Assembly (NCBI RefSeq): GCF_963668215.1
Contig: NZ_OY764190.1
Location: 5,952,001-6,016,000 of the forward strand
DNA: 64,000 nucleotides
Reading direction: 5' to 3'
From: an uncultured Desulfosarcina sp.
GTDB taxonomy: Bacteria > Desulfobacterota > Desulfobacteria > Desulfobacterales > Desulfosarcinaceae
Shown here: one piece after another, positions 42,922-51,858 of the stretch
Position numbering within the stretch: the first letter of the stretch is position 1
Layout: every line of letters begins with the position of its first letter
Position numbers and translations under genes: made by a program
The notes under the pieces: generated by a model
What the model saw: the letters and a program-made list of their open reading frames with translations, nothing else
Told to the model about the DNA's origin: nothing
Databases searched by the model: none

Positions 42922-43485
42922 TTAACCACGCAGCAACTTTCTGAAGCGCAGAAAGTAGTCCGTCCCCGACCAGAGAGTAAATATCAGCGCCCCCCAGAGA
43001 AAGAACATCCCGATGGCCTGAAAGTCGAATCCCAGGGCCGGATAATGAAACATCAAGGGGATGATCGCCGCGATCTGGAACCCGGTTTTGTACTTTCCCA
43101 GGCTGGATGCGGAAACGTCCATCTTGTTCTGGGCAATGATATTGCGCAGCCCGGTAACGGCCAGTTCACGGCCGATGATGATACAGGCGATCCAGGCCGG
43201 CATCCATCCCAGGGCGGTCAGCATGATCAACGAGCAGGAAACCAGCAGTTTGTCCGCCACGGGGTCCATCACCTTCCCCAGGTTGGAAACCAGCCCGTAG
43301 CGCCGCGCCAGATAACCGTCGAAATAATCGGTGATGGCTGCGGCACTGAAAATCAGGCCGGCGATAAATGCCGTAAACCGGTTGGGCATCATCAGCAGCA
43401 CCACGATAACCGGGACCGCAACAATCCTGAAAAGCGTCAGCGTATTGGGATGGGTGAGAAGTGAATTGATGGGCGTTTTCTTCAT
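42922..43485 (-). CDS. pgsA: CDP-diacylglycerol-glycerol-3-phosphate 3-phosphatidyltransferase
   Basis: 187 residues, multispanning. The CDP-alcohol phosphotransferase signature is complete: DYFDGYLARRYGLVSNLGK followed by VMDPVADKLL (D-x2-DG-x2-AR-x8-G-x3-D-x3-D). PgsA makes phosphatidylglycerophosphate in the inner membrane. It lies upstream of the two tRNAs on the same strand. Confidence 0.96.
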   Translation of the reverse strand: MKKTPINSLLTHPNTLTLFRIVAVPVIVVLLMMPNRFTAFIAGLIFSAAAITDYFDGYLARRYGLVSNLGKVMDPVADKLLVSCSLIMLTALGWMPAWIACIIIGRELAVTGLRNIIAQNKMDVSASSLGKYKTGFQIAAIIPLMFHYPALGFDFQAIGMFFLWGALIFTLWSGTDYFLRFRKLLRG

Positions 43486-43575
43486 TTGCCGTCGCCTGTC
43501 CGTTGGATGAGCGCCTGCCTGTCGGGCGCCGGCCCGTTATTTCCGGTGGGCCGGCACCCGGGCAATCGCCAGAAT

Positions 43576-44220
43576 CTATTTTTTGGTCTTCTCCCAGTCG
43601 GCCATAAAGGCCTTGATCCCCTTGTCGGTCAGGGGGTGGGCGGCCAGCTTGCTCAGCACGTTGAAGGGAATGGTGGCGATGTCGGCCCCTGCCAGGGCCG
43701 AATCCAGCACATGCAGCGGATTGCGGATGCTGGCCACGATGATCTCCGTTTCAAAGGCGTAGTTGGCAAAAATCTCGGCAATCTGCTCGACGAGCAGCAT
43801 GCCGTCGCTGGAAAGATCGTCCAACCGACCCACGAAGGGACTGACATAGGATGCACCGGCCTTGGCCGCCATCAGGGCCTGGAGAGGGGAGAAGATCAGG
43901 GTCACGTTTGTCTTGATGTTCTCTTCCGCCAGTTGGCGGGTGGCCTTGAGTCCATCCACGGTCATGGGAATCTTGATAACCACGTTGGGGTGAATCTTGG
44001 CCAGTTCCCGCGCCTCTTTGACCATGCCCTCCGCCTCCAGGCTGATCACTTCGGCACTGATGGGGCCGTCCACGATTTCGCAAATCTCTTGGATCACTTC
44101 CTCGAAAACACGGCCCTCTTTGGCGATCAGCGACGGATTGGTGGTCACCCCGTCCGCCATCCCCATGGCGTTGGCTTCCCTGATTTCGTCCACGTTGGCC
44201 GTATCGATAAAAAATTTCAT
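43576..44220 (-). CDS. fsa: Transaldolase-like fructose-6-phosphate aldolase
   Basis: 214 residues, the short TalC/Fsa class. N-terminal MKFFIDTANVDEIREANAMG, then DGVTTNPSLIAKEG, the Schiff-base Lys in NVVIKIPMTVDGLKA, NVTLIFSPLQALMAAKAGA and VSPFVGRLDD. Family members act as transaldolase or fructose-6-phosphate aldolase; sequence alone does not settle which. The start at 44220 is canonical, with AGGAAGGAACGGC before it. Confidence 0.94.
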   Translation of the reverse strand: MKFFIDTANVDEIREANAMGMADGVTTNPSLIAKEGRVFEEVIQEICEIVDGPISAEVISLEAEGMVKEARELAKIHPNVVIKIPMTVDGLKATRQLAEENIKTNVTLIFSPLQALMAAKAGASYVSPFVGRLDDLSSDGMLLVEQIAEIFANYAFETEIIVASIRNPLHVLDSALAGADIATIPFNVLSKLAAHPLTDKGIKAFMADWEKTKK

Positions 44221-44281
44221 GAATGCCGTTCCTTCCTAGTTGATTCTTAAAACACGATTGAAGTTGATACGATGGATTTTT

Positions 44282-44370
44282 GTTATCTGTTCACTGTTCA
44301 CCGTTCACTGTTCACCGTTCACTGCTCACTGATCTCTGTTCACTGTTCACCGATCACGGCTCACTGGCCC
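44282..44370. repeat. GTTCACTGTTCACC tandem array
   Basis: About 80 bases of TTCACTG/TTCACCG words in one orientation. The YHS gene stop (CAGTGA on the minus strand) is part of the array. No inverse array follows before the aldolase gene, so this is a one-armed version. Confidence 0.85.
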
Positions 44371-44618
44371 CCGTTCTCTTCCAGAAACCGGTCCCGGCAA
44401 GCTTCCGAACAGAAGATGTATTCCTGTCCCTTGTGGCGCAACGCCACCCCTTCTCCTCTTGGAAAATAGACGCCACACACCGGATCCTTGACCATCACAT
44501 CGTCGATTTTCGGGTTGTGTGGCGCATTTTGCCCGGGGACCTGAAGATTGCGCAGCACCCAGGATTTAACGGCCCGGTACGTCAGGTAAACGATGACGAT
44601 CAGCAGCAGCACTCTCAC
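44361..44618 (-). CDS. Small membrane-anchored YHS-domain protein
   Basis: 85 residues. An N-terminal hydrophobic segment (MRVLLLIVIVYLTYRAV) is followed by a YHS-type motif: MVKDPVCGVYFPRGEGVALR, then HKGQEYIFCSEACRDRFLE. The Cys residues suggest metal (copper or iron) binding. It overlaps the folK end by 4 bases and is the last gene of the lipoprotein-dapF-folK unit. The stop codon lies in the repeat array. Confidence 0.85.
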   Translation of the reverse strand: MRVLLLIVIVYLTYRAVKSWVLRNLQVPGQNAPHNPKIDDVMVKDPVCGVYFPRGEGVALRHKGQEYIFCSEACRDRFLEENGGQ

Positions 44619-45157
44619 GGCGTCCCGCCTTGTGGCAACTCCGGCTGGCTGCGCATGGGAACGACCTGCTGGTCTTGTGCATCGAGCTGCTTCAACAGAT
44701 CGGCAGCGCTCTTTCCCAACACGGGGTGAATAATCGCCGGGTTTATATCACAGATGGGCTGCAGGACAAAGACCCTTTTGTGCATACGCGGATGGGGGAT
44801 TTCCAGGTCCGCGGTCCGGATCACCTGCTCGTCGTATAGCAGAATATCCAGGTCCAGGGTGCGCGGCCCGAAGCGGATGCCGTTGCTCTTGCGCCCCATT
44901 TGAGACTGGATGGTCTGCAGCTTCTTCAGAAGATCGGACGGCTCCAGGTGGGTAGCGATCTTGACGGCAGCGTTGACGAACCAGTCCTGGTCCGTGTAGT
45001 CCACCGGCGAGGTACGGTAAAAACGCGAACCGGCCAAAAGTTCGCATTGGCCCCCGGCGACCAGTGCCGAGATGCCCTTTAGACAGTTGTCCAGTTTATC
45101 ACCCAGGTTGGAGCCCACGGAGAGGTAGACCGTATGCCGCTTCCCTACCCCTGCCAT
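44615..45157 (-). CDS. folK: 2-amino-4-hydroxy-6-hydroxymethyldihydropteridine pyrophosphokinase
   Basis: 180 residues. HPPK motifs: YLSVGSNLGDKLDNCLKGI, SRFYRTSPVDYTDQDWFVN, GIRFGPRTLDLDILLYDEQ and IPHPRMHKRVFVLQPI, including the Mg-binding DLD. It pyrophosphorylates the pterin for folate synthesis. The start overlaps the dapF end by 13 bases, so translation is coupled. Confidence 0.95.
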   Translation of the reverse strand: MAGVGKRHTVYLSVGSNLGDKLDNCLKGISALVAGGQCELLAGSRFYRTSPVDYTDQDWFVNAAVKIATHLEPSDLLKKLQTIQSQMGRKSNGIRFGPRTLDLDILLYDEQVIRTADLEIPHPRMHKRVFVLQPICDINPAIIHPVLGKSAADLLKQLDAQDQQVVPMRSQPELPQGGTP

Positions 45158-45972
45158 GCTTCCTCCCAGAGTTCGCCGCGATAAATCACCCGGGCATCGC
45201 CTTCGAGAAATACATCCGCGAAGCCTTCGTCCCGGCGGGTAAAATGCACAGTCAGCCGTCCCCCGCTACGGGTCGTCAGGGCAACCGGCGATGCCAGTTC
45301 CCGCTCCTTCGCCAGAATCAATGCGGCGGCCACATTGCCCGTGCCGCAGGCCAGGGTTTCGTCTTCGACGCCTCGCTCGTAGGTGCGGATGAAAATCTCC
45401 CCGGCAGGATTCCGTTCAACGAAATTGGCGTTGGTACCGTCCGGTGCAAAATCCGGGTGGAATCGAATGGCCCGACCGTCCGACGCGACATCCACGGCTT
45501 CGATGTCATCGACCATCACGACCGCGTGGGGCACACCGGTATTGACGCTGCTCACCGCCAGTGATCGGCCGTCCAGTTCCAGCCGGTACCCGAGCCTGAA
45601 ATCCTTGGGGTCGGTCATACGGATGCGCACGCCTGCATCGCCCACTTCAGCCTCGATCACCCCGGCCAACGTCTCAAAGGCCATCTTGCGGCTGGCGATG
45701 CCATTGAGAAAGGCAAAGCGGGCTGCACAGCGGGCGCCGTTGCCGCACATGTCCGGCAGGCTGCCGTCGGAATTGAAAAAACGCCATTTGAAATCGACGT
45801 TTTCGGAAGGCTCGACCAGAATCATCCCGTCGGCGCCCACCGACATCTTGCGGCGGCAGGCGCCCACAACCAGTTCCTCCAGCCGCGCTTCGGGCACCAC
45901 GGACGTGCGATTGTCGATAAGGATGAAATCGTTGCCGCTGCCGCTCATTTTGAAAAAGGGAATGGCTGTCAT
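45145..45972 (-). CDS. dapF: Diaminopimelate epimerase
   Basis: 275 residues. The two catalytic Cys are in DMCGNGARCAARF and ETLACGTGNVAAALI. The start IPFFKMSGSGNDFILIDNR and QDFRLGY-type linker are canonical. It makes meso-diaminopimelate for peptidoglycan and lysine. The ATG overlaps the lipoprotein stop (ATGA), so the genes are coupled. In several bacteria dapF also follows an LptM-like small lipoprotein gene, as here. Confidence 0.97.
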   Translation of the reverse strand: MTAIPFFKMSGSGNDFILIDNRTSVVPEARLEELVVGACRRKMSVGADGMILVEPSENVDFKWRFFNSDGSLPDMCGNGARCAARFAFLNGIASRKMAFETLAGVIEAEVGDAGVRIRMTDPKDFRLGYRLELDGRSLAVSSVNTGVPHAVVMVDDIEAVDVASDGRAIRFHPDFAPDGTNANFVERNPAGEIFIRTYERGVEDETLACGTGNVAAALILAKERELASPVALTTRSGGRLTVHFTRRDEGFADVFLEGDARVIYRGELWEEAWQG

Positions 45973-46439
45973 GGCGTCTCCTTATCCGACGATTGGCCCG
46001 CAGGGGGGTATTCGAATCGAACCGTGTTGGAGTCGGCGACCGCCTGGCCCGGGATCTTCAGGCGCACCTTGAACGCATACCCATAGCCCGGATCCAGGGT
46101 TTCGACGCTGGAAAAACGATTGCCGTCCGTCTGCACGAAGGGGTGGGTGGAGATTTTTTCGAACACCAGCGGGCAGTCTTCGCAGGCCCCTTCGGAAAGA
46201 TCCCGACGGGAGCGGTAGATCGTAAAGGTCGCCTGGCGGGCCTGCTTGCTCGAAAGGTCAGCGGCCATTTCCCACTTCAGCTGCACCGAGGCATCGTCCA
46301 GGCGGTAGGTCAGCGCCACCGCCGGGGTTGCTGCCGCCTTGGGGGGTATTGGCGGGCCTTTGACGCCGCAGGCGGCAAGGGAAAAAACAGCCAGAAAAAG
46401 CGCGGCGACAATGCAATTTATCGATATCGAGTTTCGCAT
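45969..46439 (-). CDS. Lipoprotein with LptM-like N-terminus and fibronectin-III-like body
   Basis: 156 residues from the ATG at 46439 (MRNSISINCIVAAL); the frame from 46481 only adds 14 residues. The lipobox SLAACG is at about residue 24 and is followed by VKGPPIPP, the motif seen in LptM/YifL proteins. The remaining 110 residues look like one beta-sandwich domain (YRLDDASVQLKWEM, YGYAFKVRLKI). Function unknown; it may be an outer-membrane lipoprotein. First gene of the unit that includes dapF, folK and the YHS gene. Confidence 0.85.
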   Translation of the reverse strand: MRNSISINCIVAALFLAVFSLAACGVKGPPIPPKAAATPAVALTYRLDDASVQLKWEMAADLSSKQARQATFTIYRSRRDLSEGACEDCPLVFEKISTHPFVQTDGNRFSSVETLDPGYGYAFKVRLKIPGQAVADSNTVRFEYPPAGQSSDKETP

Positions 46440-46477
46440 GACGGAAAGCAAACCAACAAATAAACAAGCACCAGATC

Positions 46478-46560
46478 TCAAATAAATTTCAAATCACAAG
46501 TTCCAAATCCCAAACAGGCTCCCAATTCGCCAGTTGGAAACTTGGAGAATTGGAATTTTA
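46478..46560. repeat. Palindromic CAAATTCC array after argH
   Basis: Plus strand: CAAATTTCAAATCACAAG and TTCCAAATCCCAAAC, a short spacer, then GTTGGAAACTTGGAGAATTGG. The two halves are inverse. On the minus strand it begins with the argH stop codon (ACATAA) and ends just before the lipoprotein gene. Confidence 0.8.
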
Positions 46561-47946
46561 TGTTTCTTCTCCGGCCAGCCTCCTGCGGGCCTCGTCAATG
46601 GCGGCCGCCACATTGCTGGTGGCCGTGCCCCCCAGGCTTTGCCGCCGATCGATCATGTGCTCCAGGGTCAGGTGGTCGTAAAGATCCTTCTGGATCAGCG
46701 AGGAAAAACCCTTGAGTTCGTCCAGCGTCAACTCGTGCAGTTCCTTGCCTTTATCCAGGGCATAGGCCACGGCCTTGCCCACACAGTCGTGGGCCTTTCT
46801 GAAAGGCATGCCCCGGCCCACCAGGTAATCGGCCATGTCCGTGGCGTTGAGGAACCCCACAGACGCGGCCCGGCGCATAGTCTCCCGGTTGACGGTAATG
46901 CGGGGGATCATATCGACATTGATGGCAAGGCAGGCCGTCAGGGTGTCCACGGCGTCGAACAGCGGCTCCTTGTCTTCCTGCATATCCCGGTTGTACGCCA
47001 TGGGCAGGCCTTTCATGAGGGTCAGCAGGGCCACGAGGGAGCCGATCACCCGCCCGGTCTTGCCGCGCACGATCTCGGGAATATCCGGATTCTTCTTCTG
47101 GGGCATGATGCTGCTGCCCGTGGCAAAGGCGTCGGGCAGGGTGATAAAGGCGAATTCAGTCGTCGACCACAACACCAGCTCTTCGGAAAGACGGCTGAGA
47201 TGGACCATGCAGATGCTGGCTGCCGACAGAAATTCCATGGCAAAATCCCGGTCCGCCACAGCATCCATGCTGTTGGTGCTGACCGCCGGAAAATCCAGCA
47301 GCTCGGCCACGCAGGCCCGGTCGATGGGATAGGTGGTTCCGGCCAGGGCCGCGGCGCCCAGGGGCATCACGTCGATGCGGCCCAGGCAGTCGACCATCCG
47401 GGCCTGGTCCCGGGTGAACATCTCGTAGTAGGCCAGCAGGTGGTGGGCCAGCAGCACCGGCTGGGCCCGCTGGGTATGGGTATAGCCGGGCATGATCACA
47501 TCCGGGTGGGCAGCGGCCAGCTCCACCAGCGCCTTTCTCAGGGCGCGCAACAGCCCGATGGTGCGCCTGGCCTCGTCGCGCAGGTACATGCGCACATCCA
47601 GGGCGATCTGGTCGTTGCGGCTGCGGGCGGTATGCAGCTTCTGGGCAACCTTTCCGGCCACCTGCAGCAGGCGGGCTTCGATGTGCATGTGGATGTCTTC
47701 CAGGCTGTCGTCGAACACGAATTTTCCATGATCCAGCTCGCGTTTGACGGTGCCCAGCCCCTCCACCAGTTGAGCGGCCTCTTCGCCGGTGATTACGCCG
47801 ACTTTGGCCAGCATCTTGCTGTGGGCGATGCTGCCGGCAATGTCGTAGGGATAGAGCCGCCGGTCATAAGCGTGGGAGGCGGTAAAGGCCTCCACACGTT
47901 TGTCCGTTTTTTCGGCAAAACGCCCGTCCCAGGGTTTCTCAGCCAT
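46558..47946 (-). CDS. argH: Argininosuccinate lyase
   Basis: 462 residues. The fumarase/aspartase signature GSSIMPQKKNPDIPE is present near residue 280. N-terminal WDGRFAEKTDKRVEAF and TARSRNDQIALD (active-site loop) are canonical. It releases arginine and fumarate, the last step of the pathway. It overlaps the argG end by 8 bases. argG, argH and upstream argB and argD lie on the same strand. Confidence 0.97.
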   Translation of the reverse strand: MAEKPWDGRFAEKTDKRVEAFTASHAYDRRLYPYDIAGSIAHSKMLAKVGVITGEEAAQLVEGLGTVKRELDHGKFVFDDSLEDIHMHIEARLLQVAGKVAQKLHTARSRNDQIALDVRMYLRDEARRTIGLLRALRKALVELAAAHPDVIMPGYTHTQRAQPVLLAHHLLAYYEMFTRDQARMVDCLGRIDVMPLGAAALAGTTYPIDRACVAELLDFPAVSTNSMDAVADRDFAMEFLSAASICMVHLSRLSEELVLWSTTEFAFITLPDAFATGSSIMPQKKNPDIPEIVRGKTGRVIGSLVALLTLMKGLPMAYNRDMQEDKEPLFDAVDTLTACLAINVDMIPRITVNRETMRRAASVGFLNATDMADYLVGRGMPFRKAHDCVGKAVAYALDKGKELHELTLDELKGFSSLIQKDLYDHLTLEHMIDRRQSLGGTATSNVAAAIDEARRRLAGEET

Positions 47947-49165
47947 TATTCCTGCCTGCCTCGTTGCGCTGCATCAGTTTACGAATCCGAAGCCGCAAGG
48001 CGTTAAGCCGGATGAAGCCTTCGGCATCCGCCTGGCTGTATACATCGTCATCCTCGAACGTGGCGTGGGCTTCGCTGTAAAGGCTGTGGTCGGACTTGCG
48101 CCCCTGCACCGTGCAGTTGCCCTTGTAAAGCTCCAGACGCACCACGCCGGACACCTGGGTCTGGGTGCTGTCGATCATGCCCTGGAGCACCTCCATCTCC
48201 GGCGAGAACCAGAATCCGTTGTAGATCAGCTGGGCGTAGCGCGGAATCAGTGAATCGCGCAGGTTCATCACCTCGCGGTCCAGGGTGATGGATTCCATGG
48301 CCATGTGGGCCTGGCGCAAAATTGTACCGCCCGGCGTTTCGTAGACCCCGCGGGATTTCATGCCCACGAAACGGTTTTCCACGATGTCGACGCGCCCGAT
48401 GCCGTGCTTGCCGCCCAGCCGGTTCAGTTCGGCCAGCAGATTGGCCGGCGAGAGCGGTTTGCCGCCGATGGCAACCGGGTCGCCGCCGTCAAACGTGATC
48501 TCAATGACTTCAGGGATGTCGGGCGCATCCTTGGGAGACGTCGTCAAGGTAAAGATATCGTCGGGCGGCTGGGCCCAGGGATCTTCCAGAATGCCGCCTT
48601 CATAGCTGATATGCAGCAGGTTGCCGTCGGTGCTGTAAGGTTTGGAATGGGTGGTGGGCACAGAAATACCGTGCTTTTCGGCAAACGCCATCAGGGCCGT
48701 GCGGGAGTTTAAGTCCCACTCCCGCCAGGGGGCCACGATCTTGATGTCCGGATCGATGGCGTAATAGCCAAGTTCGAAGCGCACCTGATCATTGCCCTTG
48801 CCCGTTGCGCCGTGGCTGACTGCATCGGCACCTTCTATAGCAGCGATCTCCATCTGCCGTTTGGCAATCAGCGGCCGGGCAATGGAGGTGCCCAGCAAAT
48901 ATTGGCCTTCGTAAATCACGTTGGCCCGGAAAGCCGGGAAGACGTAATCCTTGACGAACGTCTCTTTCAGGTCGTCCACATAGGCCTTAACCGCGCCGGT
49001 CTTCATGGCATTGGCCTCGACGTTTTTCAGCGAATCGGTCTGACCGATGTCGGCGCTGAAGGTCACCACCTCACATTTATACGTTTCGATGAGCCATCTC
49101 AGGATAACTGAGGTATCCAGGCCTCCTGAATAGGCCAGTACGACTTTCTTGATCTTTTCCTTCAC
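47939..49165 (-). CDS. argG: Argininosuccinate synthase
   Basis: 408 residues. PP-loop LAYSGGLDTSVILRWL at the start, then DAVSHGATGKGNDQVRFELGY, YYAIDPDIKIVAPWREW and the C-terminal YNGFWFSPEME. It condenses citrulline and aspartate with ATP. It needs citrulline from ArgF, which is not encoded next to it. GAGAACAAC before the ATG is a possible ribosome binding site. Confidence 0.97.
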   Translation of the reverse strand: MKEKIKKVVLAYSGGLDTSVILRWLIETYKCEVVTFSADIGQTDSLKNVEANAMKTGAVKAYVDDLKETFVKDYVFPAFRANVIYEGQYLLGTSIARPLIAKRQMEIAAIEGADAVSHGATGKGNDQVRFELGYYAIDPDIKIVAPWREWDLNSRTALMAFAEKHGISVPTTHSKPYSTDGNLLHISYEGGILEDPWAQPPDDIFTLTTSPKDAPDIPEVIEITFDGGDPVAIGGKPLSPANLLAELNRLGGKHGIGRVDIVENRFVGMKSRGVYETPGGTILRQAHMAMESITLDREVMNLRDSLIPRYAQLIYNGFWFSPEMEVLQGMIDSTQTQVSGVVRLELYKGNCTVQGRKSDHSLYSEAHATFEDDDVYSQADAEGFIRLNALRLRIRKLMQRNEAGRNNG

Positions 49166-49232
49166 CGTGTTGTTCTCCTTATAGAATACAAAATTTATTG
49201 TTGTCGGACTCCTAATAAACCGCGATTCAGGC

Positions 49233-49351
49233 GGATTCGTAAAATGGCCGAGATCAAGGCTTGCGAATCCTGAGGAATGAGGCGTACTTTGGCGTACGTC
49301 GCAGTGACGAAGGATGAAGCGTAACGCCGATATCGGTCTTTTTACGAATCC
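49233..49351. mobile_element. MITE-like 119-bp element between argD and argG
   Basis: The ends are imperfect inverted repeats: GGATTCGTAAAATGGCCGA and, inverted, GGATTCGTAAAAAGACCGA (17 of 19 match). The interior has several palindromic patches (GGCGTAC...GTACGTCGC) and no ORF. One end is a single base from the argD stop codon. Such features fit a non-autonomous transposable unit. A similar TTTTTACGAAGCC end sits at about 53970. Confidence 0.75.
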
Positions 49352-49352
49352 G

Positions 49353-50537
49353 TCATTGTTTTAGAATTTCTTCGAGGCACCCAATCAGCGCATCGATTTC
49401 TTCTTCTTGGACGATCAGCGGCGGTGCGAACCGCAGGGTGTCTCCCTGGACGCAATTGACCAGAAACCCTTTCTGCATGCAGAACCGCACCAGGTCGTCG
49501 GCCGGGCCGTCCAACTGGGCGCCCAGCAAAAGCCCCCGGCCCCGCACCTCGACAATGCGGCTGCACTGCTGTTTGAGCCCCTCTAATGCCTGTCTGAAAT
49601 AAACGCCGGTTTCCGCAGCCCGCCGGGGAATCTGCTCGTCGAGCATGGTTCTCAGCGTTTCCAGGGCGGCGGCGGTGACCAGCGGGGTTCCTCCAAAAGT
49701 GGAGGCGTGAGCGCCGGGACCGAAAGCCGCAGCCACCTTTTCCGTTGCCAGCATGGCGCCGATGGGCAGCCCGTTGGCAAGGGCCTTGGCCAGGGTCATG
49801 ATATCGGGGGCGACCCCTTCGTGCTGGTGGGCGAAGAGGGCGCCGGTGCGACTCATGCCGGTCTGGATTTCGTCCAGGATCATCAGGATGCCATGCCGGT
49901 CGCACAGCTGCCGCACCTGCTGGAGATAGTCCGGGTCGGGGCAGCGGATGCCGCCTTCGCCCTGGATGGGCTCCAGCATCACGGCGCAGGTGCCCTCATC
50001 CACGGCAGCTTCCAGGGCTTCGATATCGTTGAACGGCACAAACGAAAACCCTTGAAGCACAGGGTCGTAACCCGCCCTGATCTTTTCCTGGCCGGTGGCC
50101 GACAAGGTGGCCATGGTGCGCCCGTGGAACGACTTCTCCATGGAGATGATCCGGTACCGTTCCGGCTGGCCCTTGTCCTTGAAATATTTGCGGGCCAGTT
50201 TGATGGCCGCTTCGTTGGCCTCTGCGCCGGAGTTGCAGAAAAAGACGCGGTCCGCGAAGCATTGCGCCACCAACAGCTCGGCCAGTTCGGTCTGGGGCAC
50301 CGTATAGTACAAGTTGGAGACATGCACCAACTGCTTGGCCTGGCGGGCGACGGCCTCGGCAATGCGCGGGTGGGCATGGCCCAGGTTGCACACGGCGATA
50401 CCGGAGACAAAATCGGTGTAACGGCGCCCCTGGGTATCCCACACGGCCGTGCCCTCGCCCCTTTCCAGGACGATGGGAAAGCGTTTGTAGGTGGCGGCGA
50501 TCACCCGGTCGGCCGTCTGCATGATTGTGTCTGTCAT
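49353..50537 (-). CDS. argD: Acetylornithine aminotransferase
   Basis: 394 residues, class III PLP enzyme. Signature: LDEIQTGMSRTGALFAHQ with the Asp that contacts PLP, and the PLP Lys in TLAKALANGLPIGAMLAT. It converts N-acetylglutamate semialdehyde to N-acetylornithine. It follows argB on the same strand after the repeat region 50558-50694. argF is not the next gene. Confidence 0.96.
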   Translation of the reverse strand: MTDTIMQTADRVIAATYKRFPIVLERGEGTAVWDTQGRRYTDFVSGIAVCNLGHAHPRIAEAVARQAKQLVHVSNLYYTVPQTELAELLVAQCFADRVFFCNSGAEANEAAIKLARKYFKDKGQPERYRIISMEKSFHGRTMATLSATGQEKIRAGYDPVLQGFSFVPFNDIEALEAAVDEGTCAVMLEPIQGEGGIRCPDPDYLQQVRQLCDRHGILMILDEIQTGMSRTGALFAHQHEGVAPDIMTLAKALANGLPIGAMLATEKVAAAFGPGAHASTFGGTPLVTAAALETLRTMLDEQIPRRAAETGVYFRQALEGLKQQCSRIVEVRGRGLLLGAQLDGPADDLVRFCMQKGFLVNCVQGDTLRFAPPLIVQEEEIDALIGCLEEILKQ

Positions 50538-50557
50538 TTCTCCACTCCGATTTGTTC

Positions 50558-50694
50558 AGCGTTTTAGGTTCAGCGTTTAGCGTTTAAGGTCTAAAGTTTA
50601 AGGTCGATACACCTTCGACGATACCGAATCAAGACCAAATGCATCGCCTTTATCACCTATGAGCTATCAGCTATACGCTACTTCGTTACTTCCG
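50558..50694. repeat. Two different word arrays between argB and argD
   Basis: 50558-50606 (plus strand) has GTTCAGCGTTTTAGGTTCAG and GTTTAGCGTTTAAGG words. 50655-50694 has CTATGAGCTATCAGC words, and on the minus strand begins with the argB stop AAGTAGCGTATAGC. The arrays belong to different word families, so pairing is poor. Confidence 0.75.
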
Positions 50695-51574
50695 TCCCGA
50701 TGCCCCGATCGGTAAACAGTTCCAGAAGGATCGCATGGCGGCGCTTGCCGTTAATGATGGGCACCTTCTCCACCCCGCTTTCGATGGCCGCAAGGGCGCA
50801 TTCGATCTTGGGAATCATGCCGCCGCTGATGCTGCCGTCGGCGATCATGCTGCGGATGGTGGCCGCATCGATGGAAGAGACCAGCTGTCCCCGGGCGTCC
50901 ATCACTCCGTCCACGTCGGTCAGGAGTATCAGACGTCCGGCGGACAGGGCCATGGCAATATGGCTGGCCACCAGATCGGCGTTGATGTTGTAGGTTTCCC
51001 CTTCCCGGCCCGCACCCACCGGAGCGATGATGGGGATGAATCCCTTCTCGGAGAGGGTGTGGATAATCTGCGGGTTGACACGCGTCACCTCCCCCACCAT
51101 ACCGGGGTCGATGATCTCCGGGGGGCTGGCGGCATCGACCTGATGGACGATGTGCATCTTCTTGGCCTCGATGAGCCCGCCGTCCTTGCCGGAAAGCCCC
51201 ACGGCCCGGCCGCCCTGCTGGTTGATCTGGGCCACGATGCCTTTATTGACCTTGCCGCCCAGCACCATTTCGACCACATCCATGGTGGGGCCGTCAGTCA
51301 GCCGCATGCCGCGCACGAACTGGGGCTGGATGCCCATCTGGTCCAGCACCCGGTTGATCTGGGGGCCGCCGCCGTGGACCACCACCGGATTGAGGCCGAT
51401 AAATTTGAGCAGGGTGATGTCCCGCGCAAAATCGGTTTTGAGCTGTTCATCCACCATGGCGTGCCCGCCGTATTTGACGACCACGGTCATGCCGGAGAAC
51501 TTGCGGATATAGGGCAGCGCCTCGATGAGAATATCGGCGACGGTGGAATTGGCAGGGGGTGTTTCGTTTGTCAT
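50678..51574 (-). CDS. argB: Acetylglutamate kinase
   Basis: 298 residues from the ATG at 51574 (MTNETPPANS); the frame open to 51652 lacks similarity. Motifs: VVVKYGGHAM, NPVVVHGGGPQI and NINADLVASHIAMALSAGRL. It phosphorylates N-acetylglutamate. Its feedback site by arginine is not evident from sequence alone. The stop lies in the repeat array. Confidence 0.96.
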   Translation of the reverse strand: MTNETPPANSTVADILIEALPYIRKFSGMTVVVKYGGHAMVDEQLKTDFARDITLLKFIGLNPVVVHGGGPQINRVLDQMGIQPQFVRGMRLTDGPTMDVVEMVLGGKVNKGIVAQINQQGGRAVGLSGKDGGLIEAKKMHIVHQVDAASPPEIIDPGMVGEVTRVNPQIIHTLSEKGFIPIIAPVGAGREGETYNINADLVASHIAMALSAGRLILLTDVDGVMDARGQLVSSIDAATIRSMIADGSISGGMIPKIECALAAIESGVEKVPIINGKRRHAILLELFTDRGIGTEVTK

Positions 51575-51634
51575 GAAAAATCCTGAAATAATTTTAAATT
51601 TAAATTTCGGTGCTCTATAAAACCCCAGTTGTCT

Positions 51635-51776
51635 GGTTCCCATGCTCCGCATGGGAACCCTTCAAGCTGTCGAATGAAGTCCACTGGTACTCCCACGCGG
51701 AGCATGGGAGCAAGGTTCAACCAGGCAACTACGGGAGAAATTCGGGGAACAGTCGCGGCTGGGAGCCGCTCCAACG
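51635..51776. repeat. Palindromic REP-like units upstream of argB
   Basis: Three units: GGTTCCCATGC TCC GCATGGGAACC (51635-51659, perfect 11-base arms), CTCCCACGC...GCATGGGAG (51690-51710) and GGCTGGGAGCCGCTCCAACG (51757-51776). They lie between hslU and argB. The last one matches the arm of the palindrome at 53854-53916. Confidence 0.75.
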
Positions 51777-51858
51777 ACTTCCCAAAGCCCTGCTCCAATC
51801 CGAAGTTCTTTTCTTTTCACGCGACCCCTTGAGTCCTCGAATCCTTGAACCCCTTTCA

